Positions 8,773 through 15,419 of a stretch of DNA of 28,298 nt are shown piece after piece. The stretch's first letter is position 1. Each line of letters begins with the position of its first letter. The notes beneath the pieces were generated by a model that saw only the letters and a list, made by a program, of their open reading frames with translations, did not search any database and was not told the origin of the DNA. A program made the position numbers and the translations under genes. The stretch comes from Acidobacteriota bacterium (GTDB taxonomy: Bacteria > Acidobacteriota > Holophagae > Thermotomaculales > Thermotomaculaceae). Location: positions 1 through 28,298 of the forward strand of contig QMQE01000006.1 of NCBI GenBank assembly GCA_003650445.1, in the 5' to 3' direction.

Positions 8773-8820
8773 TCAAATAATAAACCGATTCAAATCAAAA
8801 TGAAAGTTTTTCAGGCCCAT
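8773..8820 (-). CDS. Possible 15-residue leader peptide before ribF
   Basis: In the 141-base gap between the ArsR gene and ribF, AGGAG (8824-8828) lies 3 bases before an ATG opening 15 codons (MGLKNFHFDLNRFII) and a TGA. The spacing is short and the peptide carries no run of a single amino acid that would suggest attenuation. It may be a chance reading frame; it is recorded because a ribosome site is present and nothing else occupies the gap. Confidence 0.2.
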   Translation of the reverse strand: MGLKNFHFDLNRFII

Positions 8821-8841
8821 AGTCTCCTGTAAATTGAGCTG

Positions 8842-9165
8842 TCAGCTTTCACCCTGCTCGCAAAACAGCCCTGCGATACTCATCAGCATTTGACGCAATC
8901 GTTGATTCTTTATACTATAGTAAACCTCATTCCCCTTTTTGTCCTGCTTGAGCATGCCGCGATATCGCATAATGGCAAGATGTTGTGAAATGTTCGGCTG
9001 AGAAGAACCCAGTACTCGTTCCAGAGCTGAAACATTTGTCGGCCCTTCCATTAACAGGACAAGAATCTTCAGACGCAGGGGGTGCGCCAACACTTTCAAA
9101 CACTGAATCGCATTGTCCAGATGTTCTTCATCTGAAAACAATTCTTTTTTCCCTTTTTCCGACAT
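8842..9165 (-). CDS. ArsR-family winged-helix transcription regulator
   Basis: A 107-residue DNA-binding protein. The frame is open to 9222, but ATG 9165 (MSEKGKKELF) has AAGGAGG four bases upstream and lies 10 bases after the preceding pseudopilin stop, so it is the likely start. The helix-turn-helix reads TNVSALERVLGSSQPNISQHLAIMR, followed by the wing KQDKKGNEVYYSI. The classical ELCVCD metal site of ArsR/SmtB is absent (VSALERV instead). Two Cys remain, in AIQCLKV and LFCEQ, so thiol or redox sensing is conceivable but unproven. It closes the secretion operon, which suggests autoregulation of that operon or regulation of a linked function. Confidence 0.88.
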   Translation of the reverse strand: MSEKGKKELFSDEEHLDNAIQCLKVLAHPLRLKILVLLMEGPTNVSALERVLGSSQPNISQHLAIMRYRGMLKQDKKGNEVYYSIKNQRLRQMLMSIAGLFCEQGES

Positions 9166-9175
9166 CCATCCTCCT

Positions 9176-9772
9176 TCAGCGAACGGGGGTATAGGTACCC
9201 ATCCTGAGTTTTCTGAACCCATTGCCTCTGTTTATTATACCCATAAACTTCCAATCTGAATACATCTTTCCTTTCTGATAGTTGAGAAAGGGGATATCTT
9301 TACTTCTGGAGTATACCCCAACAATCTGGCCCTTTGTTTTCCGACTATATTCTTCAGTATCTGTGGGCAGGACGGCCTGCGGAGGTGGTTCATCCCGGCC
9401 CACCACCCGAAGGGTTGGAAGCAATTTCCGCGCCTTTTCAGCAGCCAGTTTTCCCGATTGGACGTCAGAGAGGAAAACCAAGCCCCATTCTCCACTTCTG
9501 GTCATGGGATCTTTCCAGAGCTGGCGAATCAGTCTGGGTTTTGCCCGGGCCAGCTCTTCCAGTGTATAGGGATAACGGCGATGGATCTGATAATATTGCT
9601 GAATTGCCCTGGCATACTGTTTTCCCCTGAAGAGAAGCTCACTTTCTTTCATCCGCCTCGTCCTGTAACTCCAGCTCTTTAACAGGACTGCCATTGAAAT
9701 GGAAAGAACGACTACAACAACCAGAACGGTGATGAACATATACCCCCGCTGCCGGATTCGCTCACCACTCAT
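9176..9772 (-). CDS. Type II secretion-like pseudopilin with non-canonical N-terminus
   Basis: 198 residues from ATG 9772 (MSGERIRQRGYMFITVLVV). This start overlaps the upstream pseudopilin by 11 bases; the frame is open further upstream but that would extend deep into the neighbour. A Gly followed by a hydrophobic helix (about 13-33) fits a prepilin cleavage site, but position +5, normally Glu, is Thr, as in tip pseudopilins of the GspK type. The globular part shares DPMTRSGEWGL and a terminal-type YSDW motif with the two upstream pseudopilins, with a proline-rich insertion (DEPPPQAVLP) between them and about 20 extra C-terminal residues. It is probably a minor, tip-located pilin-like subunit derived from the same family. 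Confidence 0.75.
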   Translation of the reverse strand: MSGERIRQRGYMFITVLVVVVVLSISMAVLLKSWSYRTRRMKESELLFRGKQYARAIQQYYQIHRRYPYTLEELARAKPRLIRQLWKDPMTRSGEWGLVFLSDVQSGKLAAEKARKLLPTLRVVGRDEPPPQAVLPTDTEEYSRKTKGQIVGVYSRSKDIPFLNYQKGKMYSDWKFMGIINRGNGFRKLRMGTYTPVR

Positions 9773-10172
9773 TGTAGGTTGTTCCGTCCAATGCCTGCTT
9801 TCCGGAACCGCTTCGAACATCGTACACGCCGACTTCATAATCCGGATCGTTGTCAATGGGTTCCTCATAAACCAATTCCCATGTGTCAGAACTCTTTGTT
9901 ATCGGATCTTCAGGAATTTTCCTCATATACCCCTCATCTACGAGTGTCTGAAGATCCGGTGGGTATTTTGATTTGTCCGCGTAATACTGTTCCAGAGCAT
10001 CCCGCATCTGGAACAGGTCTTCTTTCAGCACGGCTTCTTTTGTCTGGATAATGGCCTTTCGGTGGTAGTTTACGCCAATGGCAGAAAGGATTCCGATAAT
10101 GGTCAACACAACCATCAATTCAATCACTGTAAAACCTGAAGCTTCAGGTTTCTGAAAAGAAAGCTTGCCCAT
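9762..10172 (-). CDS. gspG: GspG-like major pseudopilin
   Basis: 136 residues from ATG 10172, chosen because AGGAG lies 5 bases upstream and because the leader is then the right length: MGKLSFQKPEASG followed by FTVIELMVVLTIIGIL, the classic prepilin peptidase site with Glu at +5. The pilin helix is followed by a GspG-type globular domain (YPPDLQTLVDEGYMRKIPEDP) ending in ALDGTTYNEW. GspG subunits polymerise into the periplasmic pseudopilus that drives secretion through the outer-membrane secretin. The processing peptidase is not in the window. The tyrosine/tryptophan tail is shared with the next pseudopilin upstream. Confidence 0.9.
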   Translation of the reverse strand: MGKLSFQKPEASGFTVIELMVVLTIIGILSAIGVNYHRKAIIQTKEAVLKEDLFQMRDALEQYYADKSKYPPDLQTLVDEGYMRKIPEDPITKSSDTWELVYEEPIDNDPDYEVGVYDVRSGSGKQALDGTTYNEW

Positions 10173-10191
10173 CCTTACTCCTGTTATTATT

Positions 10192-10647
10192 CTACCACTT
10201 ACTGTATTCGGTGCCATCCAGGGCTTTTCCTGGGCTTTCCGAATATACATCATAGACATTTTCCCCTCCCCAGCTTGTGGAGTCCGGATCATCCTGAACA
10301 GATCGCAATCCCCACTCCGCTTTCCCACTCATGGGATCCACCGGGATTCTCCGGAGAAACTTCATCTTCTGCGTCAATGTTCCGAGCAAACGAACACCGG
10401 TGACAAGTGTTTCCAGGTCCGGTGGGTACCCCATTGCTTCCGGCGCTCCACGGGGTATGATTCCCCGGTCTGTCATGTCCTTGTAGCGGTCAATTGCCGT
10501 CCTCATCTGACGAAGAGCCCGATGCAGCTGAATTTCTTTCTTCCGCTTTACCGAGAGCCTGACCATTGGCAATGCCGCCGTTGCCAGAATAGCCAGCATT
10601 ACAGCCGCCACAAGTAGTTCAATATAAGTGAAGCCCTTTAACCTCAA
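10192..10647 (-). CDS. Pseudopilin, GspG-related
   Basis: 151 residues, starting with TTG at 10647 that overlaps the secretin stop as TTGA, so it is coupled to the secretin. The leader is very short (MRLKG) before FTYIELLVAAVMLAILA; Gly before Phe and Glu at +5 make it a good prepilin peptidase substrate. The globular domain carries YPPDLETLVTG, RIPVDPMSGKAEWGL and the C-terminal ALDGTEYSKW, closely parallel to the following pseudopilin, so the two look like products of a duplication. It is likely a subunit of the same pseudopilus, with the different surface insert (SVQDDPDSTSWGG) distinguishing it. Confidence 0.88.
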   Translation of the reverse strand: MRLKGFTYIELLVAAVMLAILATAALPMVRLSVKRKKEIQLHRALRQMRTAIDRYKDMTDRGIIPRGAPEAMGYPPDLETLVTGVRLLGTLTQKMKFLRRIPVDPMSGKAEWGLRSVQDDPDSTSWGGENVYDVYSESPGKALDGTEYSKW

Positions 10648-12974
10648 TGAACAAGCACCTCTCCATTAATAAACTTGAATCCCACCGGGCTGCCATCTGC
10701 CGCTACCACCTTGGAAGAGTTAATGGAACCTACAGGTGATGCCCCCCTGCCGATGCCCTTGATAACAATGTTTGCCAGCATTCCGGTGCCACTCCTGCCG
10801 GTCGCGCCACCTTTGCGATCGATTGTCAGCGCCAGTCTGCCGTTCTTGTTGTCCCACACCGGAATGAAAGAAACCCCGGTACCATCTCCGGCCATGAATC
10901 CACCCTGGACAACATCTACGACCTTAATTTTTGTAGGGTCAAAGGTGAGAACAAGATCCACCATATCCACATCCCTGAAATTCGTCGCGAAAAGGGACTG
11001 CATGCTGGTTTTCCCAACTTGAACCTTCATCCTTCTCGGAGTGAGAGAAATCATTGCAGGGATCATGCTCGCAGAAGAAAAAGATTTCGAACCGGCCCCT
11101 TCCCCGGTTGACAACCGTGAATCCGATTTTTCACCAGCATTTTCAGATGTCCCTCCGGTAGGCGACATCATTTTCTTTTCCTGCCCGGACCCGGAAGGAT
11201 TGCTTTTCTTCACAGAGGGCAAGCGTTTATTTTTCCCCTTTACAGACTCGTTCCGTCGCCCGGTTCCAAAAGGATCATCCGGGGAAAAATTGCTTTCCAC
11301 TTTGCTTCCAACCGCATAAGGCATCATGTCTGCTTCTTTGATATTGGGTCCCCGTACAATGTGCGGGGTGATGGTCATCATAACGTCTGTCTGCTCCAGT
11401 TCTTTCTTTGTACTGGAAAATAACCGCCCCAGAAGGGGAATATCCGCAAGGCCCTTGATTCCATTCAGGGAAGAACGCTCTGTGTCTTTCAACAAACCGG
11501 CCATCATCACACTTTCCCCGTTTTTTACCCGTAGTACAGTTTCTACTGTCCGTTTGCCAATAACCGGTTGAAACCCCGCCTTGTTGTCAACAATGGAGCT
11601 GACTTCAAGCTTTAATTTCAAGGAAATGTCCCCATTATGATGAACCCGGGGCGTTACTTCGATTTTAATTCCAACTTCCTGATAGTTGAAAGAGGTCAGA
11701 GGCTGGCCACCGATGCCGGAATAAGCAGATGTGTTTGTCCCTGTAGCTCCGGTAAATGGTGTGAAGGATGTCGTGGCAATGGGTACCGACTGGCCAATAA
11801 GAATCTTCCCTTTCTCTCCCTCTGAAACACGGATAGTCGGATTGGATACGTCCTTTGCTTCCCCGATAGATTTCAGAAAATCAAGTTGCAGCAACGGAAT
11901 CCCAAAACGCCACACCGCATTATTCCGATCCACAAAGCCAGGTGCTGTGGACGTTGAATCTGCACTGTCCGAAAAAAGTCCTGCGCCCACCTTGTAAGTG
12001 GGGTTTGACCCGTCTGTCGGGCTGATTCCCAGCTGGTCCAGGTTGGAGCGATTGACTTCCATCAGCTCAAAATCCACCATCACTTCCGCCTTCGGCTTGT
12101 CATTCAGGGAAACAATCCGATTGGCAATTGCAATCTGCTGAGGTGTCCCCATCACAACCACACAGTTCAAGTCTTTGTTGTCAAAAATCTCCTTGATGCC
12201 GGTAAGGAGCCGGAGATTGTTTTTCATGTCAATGGGCTTTGCATAGGACAGATAAAACACCTTGATTATCTTGTCATCATATTTATCGTGATTCTGTTTT
12301 GTATCTCGTAGAATAATTATGGTCTTGTTGTCAATTACCTTGTAAAAATGTCCGGTTGCCAGCATCAGGGATTTCAGCGCATTGTAAAAAGTCATCCCCC
12401 TGAGATCAATAGAAATCTGAGTGTCCTGAAAAGACGTGTCAAACAGAATGTTGATACCGGAAGAGACTCCCAGCGCATGGTAGATGTCCCGAAGACTCTT
12501 CTTTGCCGGGAAATAGAGATCGATGGGCCTCCCTGAGGCAGGGCTCAACATGGGCACCCCTGTTTTTCCTTCTGTTTTTTCCTGCATTTGCTCCAGAGTT
12601 GTGCCGGCCTCCCCTTTCTCCTTTTCCCTCTGAACAATCTTATCCATTACCCGATCCAACTGATCCTGAACAAAATGGTTGGTGGCATCATAAAACAGAG
12701 ATTTGTTCAATTCCTTGACCGCCTGATCCAGATTCCCCTTCATCATTGCCTTTCGGCCAATACGGGCATGGAATTTTGCAGCATTATTCTTGGCCATTTC
12801 CCATTTTACTTTAAACTCAACATTATCCGGATAGGCAATAACCAGCCTGGCAAACTTAGCCGCAGCATTGTCCCAGTTTTTGTGTTGAAATGCGGATGCA
12901 GCCTCATCATACCCTTTCGGCTTGAAGCACGCCACCAGCATCAACGTGGTGAGAATCAGAATTAGCTTCTTCAC
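10644..12974 (-). CDS. gspD: Outer-membrane secretin (GspD/PilQ family) lipoprotein with TPR-like N-terminus and C-terminal cohesin-like domain
   Basis: 776 residues, GTG start at 12974 overlapping the PilP-like stop (GTGA). A lipoprotein signal ends at LVAC (Cys16). Residues about 20-110 resemble TPR helices. About 150-222 is an N0/STN-type domain, about 235-292 an N1/NolW domain (YLSYAKPID ... VVVMGTPQQ), and about 295-542 the secretin channel domain (VSNPTIRVSEGEKGKILIG, GLADIPLLGRLFSS, MMTITPHIVRGP). A Ser/Gly/Lys-rich linker (about 545-640) leads to about 643-776, a beta-rich region with LVLTFDPTKIKVVDV and IKGIGRG segments that resembles a cohesin-type fold. It forms the outer-membrane gate of the machine. 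The unusual part is the appended domain, which may bind a partner at the periplasmic face or cell surface. The cohesin assignment is by pattern, not by alignment. Confidence 0.9.
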   Translation of the reverse strand: MKKLILILTTLMLVACFKPKGYDEAASAFQHKNWDNAAAKFARLVIAYPDNVEFKVKWEMAKNNAAKFHARIGRKAMMKGNLDQAVKELNKSLFYDATNHFVQDQLDRVMDKIVQREKEKGEAGTTLEQMQEKTEGKTGVPMLSPASGRPIDLYFPAKKSLRDIYHALGVSSGINILFDTSFQDTQISIDLRGMTFYNALKSLMLATGHFYKVIDNKTIIILRDTKQNHDKYDDKIIKVFYLSYAKPIDMKNNLRLLTGIKEIFDNKDLNCVVVMGTPQQIAIANRIVSLNDKPKAEVMVDFELMEVNRSNLDQLGISPTDGSNPTYKVGAGLFSDSADSTSTAPGFVDRNNAVWRFGIPLLQLDFLKSIGEAKDVSNPTIRVSEGEKGKILIGQSVPIATTSFTPFTGATGTNTSAYSGIGGQPLTSFNYQEVGIKIEVTPRVHHNGDISLKLKLEVSSIVDNKAGFQPVIGKRTVETVLRVKNGESVMMAGLLKDTERSSLNGIKGLADIPLLGRLFSSTKKELEQTDVMMTITPHIVRGPNIKEADMMPYAVGSKVESNFSPDDPFGTGRRNESVKGKNKRLPSVKKSNPSGSGQEKKMMSPTGGTSENAGEKSDSRLSTGEGAGSKSFSSASMIPAMISLTPRRMKVQVGKTSMQSLFATNFRDVDMVDLVLTFDPTKIKVVDVVQGGFMAGDGTGVSFIPVWDNKNGRLALTIDRKGGATGRSGTGMLANIVIKGIGRGASPVGSINSSKVVAADGSPVGFKFINGEVLVH

Positions 12975-13561
12975 TGCAACCCCCCGTCTTTCTTGAGTGG
13001 GATGAACAATTCATCCTTAAAGTCAGTATACCCGATTACAATCCCTTCCCGTTTCACACTCTTCAGAATGAAATGTTCCAGAAACTGCTGAGATTCCATA
13101 ACGACAAACAATTCAGGCGGCCTCTTTATCACCGCCGCATGTTTCGAACCGGACAATATGATGCCTGCCACCTGAAAGTCCACCTCAGGCGGTTTTGGCT
13201 TTGACGACTCACTGTTAAGCTCCACACCAGCTGCGACAGCGTTGTCCCCTGAATTCAGCTCACCTGATTTTCCCTGTTCAGAGGCATTTCCCAAACCTGT
13301 TCCATTTTCCCCTGACACTGTCCGGCTCCCGAATTGAAAAATATTCCTGCCGGATGGCACCACGTCCTTCCCATCGAGATTCTTCAACTCAGGAAGGGGA
13401 CGGATACGGCTGTACTGCTTAAAAATGCGCCCGGATGAGACAAATGGTGTTTCTGCTTCGTTTGAAACCCCCACATCTCCACCACCACTCAGCATCCAGA
13501 CAATCACGGCCGTGACCAGCAAGGCTCCGGATAACACTCTCTCTCTTTTGCTGATTTTCAT
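12971..13561 (-). CDS. PilP/GspC-like pilus-secretin linker protein
   Basis: 196 residues. One N-terminal membrane helix (about 10-24), a long low-complexity region, and a C-terminal domain beginning near VDFQVAGIILSGSKHAAVIKR, the pattern of the PilP/GspC homology region that contacts the secretin N-domains. The ATG start overlaps the PilO-like stop (ATGA) and the TGA stop overlaps the secretin start (GTGA). It lacks the lipobox of classical PilP, so a transmembrane GspC-like anchor is more likely. Its place between pilO and the secretin matches the usual pilMNOPQ order. Confidence 0.72.
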   Translation of the reverse strand: MKISKRERVLSGALLVTAVIVWMLSGGGDVGVSNEAETPFVSSGRIFKQYSRIRPLPELKNLDGKDVVPSGRNIFQFGSRTVSGENGTGLGNASEQGKSGELNSGDNAVAAGVELNSESSKPKPPEVDFQVAGIILSGSKHAAVIKRPPELFVVMESQQFLEHFILKSVKREGIVIGYTDFKDELFIPLKKDGGLQ

Positions 13562-14118
13562 GATTTCTTTTCTCCGTAAAAGGTCACAATGTCCACCGTG
13601 GCACTGATCTCTCCCCCTGTAACAGAAGAGATGCTCACCCTGTCGATAAAAACAGGAAATGGGATCTGCTCCAGATCCCGGATCAGTTTCTGGAAATCTT
13701 CGTACCCGGATTTAACCGGGACATGAATCACAATCCGGTTGACCATTCCCTTTAATTCCGGTTTCCGGTCATAAGAAATATGTTGGAAATTCATGTGATT
13801 AGAAATCAGAATATTATAAATACGGCCGTTTAGAGTTGACAGAGGATCCCCCCCCCGGCTCAATTCGCTGTTAAAGAAACGGTGGATACGCTTTTGAGCC
13901 TCCGACACATTGGAGGCAATTTTTTCTGCCCCTGTCGCCCGCCGCCTGGCATTTCTAACCTGAACTGAAGTTTCCCTCAGCACCTCGGCAGAATCATTGT
14001 AAAGTCGCAATTCCCGTGAACTGGACAATATGAAAAACAGGATATTTAAAAGAAGCAGGACACCGAGAACAAGATAAAACTTTCGGTTCCGCTGCACAAA
14101 ATCAAACATCCGGTTCAT
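13558..14118 (-). CDS. PilO-like inner-membrane assembly protein
   Basis: 186 residues with an N-terminal helix (about 12-31, YLVLGVLLLLNILFFILSS), a coiled-coil segment (about 35-80) and a small C-terminal alpha/beta domain (HVPVKSGYEDFQKLIRDLEQI, similar to the ferredoxin-like fold of PilO/GspM). PilO pairs with PilN and PilP to form the alignment subcomplex. ATGA overlaps join it to both neighbours. The gene contains a run of nine consecutive C on the plus strand (13848-13856), i.e. nine G in the coding strand, encoding the Arg-Gly-Gly stretch; this is the longest such run noticed in the window and would be slippage-prone. Confidence 0.76.
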   Translation of the reverse strand: MNRMFDFVQRNRKFYLVLGVLLLLNILFFILSSSRELRLYNDSAEVLRETSVQVRNARRRATGAEKIASNVSEAQKRIHRFFNSELSRGGDPLSTLNGRIYNILISNHMNFQHISYDRKPELKGMVNRIVIHVPVKSGYEDFQKLIRDLEQIPFPVFIDRVSISSVTGGEISATVDIVTFYGEKKS

Positions 14119-14672
14119 GGCATCCCCCTGTATCGAACGCTCAAAGAAAACTTAAGGTTATGAGTTGCAGCATCAATGGCTTCAAAATCAATGAAAGCGT
14201 CTTCAAAAACCTTATTCTTCTGGAGCTGATCCACAAAAAGGAGTTCGTCCTCTTTCGTTAAGGCTTCACCGCTGATTGAAAGGGACAGGTGGTTTTGTTT
14301 AACGGCAGGAGAAATTACCGTTATTTTGACCGATGGCGGTAACGCATCTCCGAGGCTCTTTAACAAAGAAGACCAGCTGAGGATTTTCTTGTGGGTGATG
14401 TGATTGAGAAAATTATATTTCTGGATGAATACCTTATACTTCTCCCTTCCAAGCAGCGCACCTGCAGCCGATGTCTTATCCTCCAACGCTGAAATTTCTT
14501 TTTCCATTGAAGAAATTTTCGTATGAATATCTGAATTTCGAAAACGATACACAAGAAAAACAGAAATATTCAGGACTGTGATGAGAAAAAGGATAAGAAC
14601 CGGAAGCCAGATCCCGTAAAGTTTGTCCCGTTTCTGGTCACAGGGCCGGGATGAAAAATCGATATGAATCAT
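14115..14672 (-). CDS. PilN-like inner-membrane assembly protein
   Basis: 185 residues from ATG 14672 (MIHIDFSSRP). A GTG at 14681 is also open, but AGGTGG lies 5 bases before ATG 14672, and that choice gives an exact ATGA overlap with the upstream stop, matching the following junctions. The N-terminal INLxP-like cytoplasmic stretch (IHIDFSSRP) would contact PilM. It is followed by one membrane helix (about 22-42), a coiled coil (about 46-75) and a C-terminal ferredoxin-like domain (LSISGEALTKEDELLFVDQL). It probably pairs with the PilO-like protein. Confidence 0.78.
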   Translation of the reverse strand: MIHIDFSSRPCDQKRDKLYGIWLPVLILFLITVLNISVFLVYRFRNSDIHTKISSMEKEISALEDKTSAAGALLGREKYKVFIQKYNFLNHITHKKILSWSSLLKSLGDALPPSVKITVISPAVKQNHLSLSISGEALTKEDELLFVDQLQKNKVFEDAFIDFEAIDAATHNLKFSLSVRYRGMP

Positions 14673-15415
14673 TGCAGCCACCTGTCGCCCATATTTTCAG
14701 CTTCTATTTCCGCTTTCTCGCCAAAAAGGAGTACGCGATCCGGCATATCCTCCCCCAGTATTTCAGAAAACATGTCCAATTCCTGCTTAAGGCTGACCCC
14801 TTCTATTTTTTTCCGGAAACGAACAAATGAAACCCGGCCATTCTGAATCACAAGGCCTGAGAAATGACGGCTTCGGTTTGTAAGAAGAACCGAATTGCCC
14901 CCCCTTTCCCTCTCCAGAAACAGATTTGCATAGTAAAATGACTCCGGAATCAAGGAAAAACACCTTGCATTGAGCAAAGCAAGCTCTTCTTCAAGCTCCA
15001 AAACTGTGCTCTTCGGCATTGCTGCCACCAGTACAGAATCACCGGAAATATCATACTGGACATTGAATGCTCCCACCCGGCCGGGAAGGAAAGCTTCCAT
15101 CTTCCACTTGATCATTTCATCCCTCTTGTTCAAGGAAAAGGGAATCTTATCAAAGCTCAGCACCTTGGCAAAAACCAATGAATCCGGCAACAATACCCTG
15201 CACCCCTTTCTCCTGTTCAATCTACGTCCCACAGACGTCAGTGCTTCCTCAAACACCTTCTTGCCCCTTATGGGGTGGTCAAGGGTAAACGGGTCTAAAG
15301 CACCCCCCAGGGAAACGGCATGAACAGTTCCGGTTCCACTGTAAAATTGAAGTTCCGATTCCGTCAAAACAATTGTCTGTTCCATTCCCATCCCTTTTCC
15401 GGTTTCCAGTTTCAT
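14669..15415 (-). CDS. PilM-like (GspL-cytoplasmic-like) assembly protein, short
   Basis: 248 residues; PilM proteins are usually about 350. The call rests on position (directly before pilN), the opening TIVLTESELQFY, similar to PilM/GspL starts, and a plausible actin-like pattern (DKIPFSLNKRDEMIKWKMEAFLP). A second start, ATG at 15385 (MEQTIVL), fits the family's usual N-terminus. ATG 15415 has only an abutting AGGTGA, so the start is uncertain by ten residues. The canonical actin-like ATP-binding signatures of PilM were not recognised, so it may be a reduced scaffold rather than an ATP binder. The TGA stop overlaps the pilN start. Confidence 0.65.
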   Translation of the reverse strand: MKLETGKGMGMEQTIVLTESELQFYSGTGTVHAVSLGGALDPFTLDHPIRGKKVFEEALTSVGRRLNRRKGCRVLLPDSLVFAKVLSFDKIPFSLNKRDEMIKWKMEAFLPGRVGAFNVQYDISGDSVLVAAMPKSTVLELEEELALLNARCFSLIPESFYYANLFLERERGGNSVLLTNRSRHFSGLVIQNGRVSFVRFRKKIEGVSLKQELDMFSEILGEDMPDRVLLFGEKAEIEAENMGDRWLQ

Positions 15416-15419
15416 TCAC

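Noticed and set aside
8842..9222. Longer ArsR frame starting at 9222
   Set aside because: It would overlap the upstream pseudopilin by 47 bases and lacks a ribosome site, whereas ATG 9165 has AAGGAGG.
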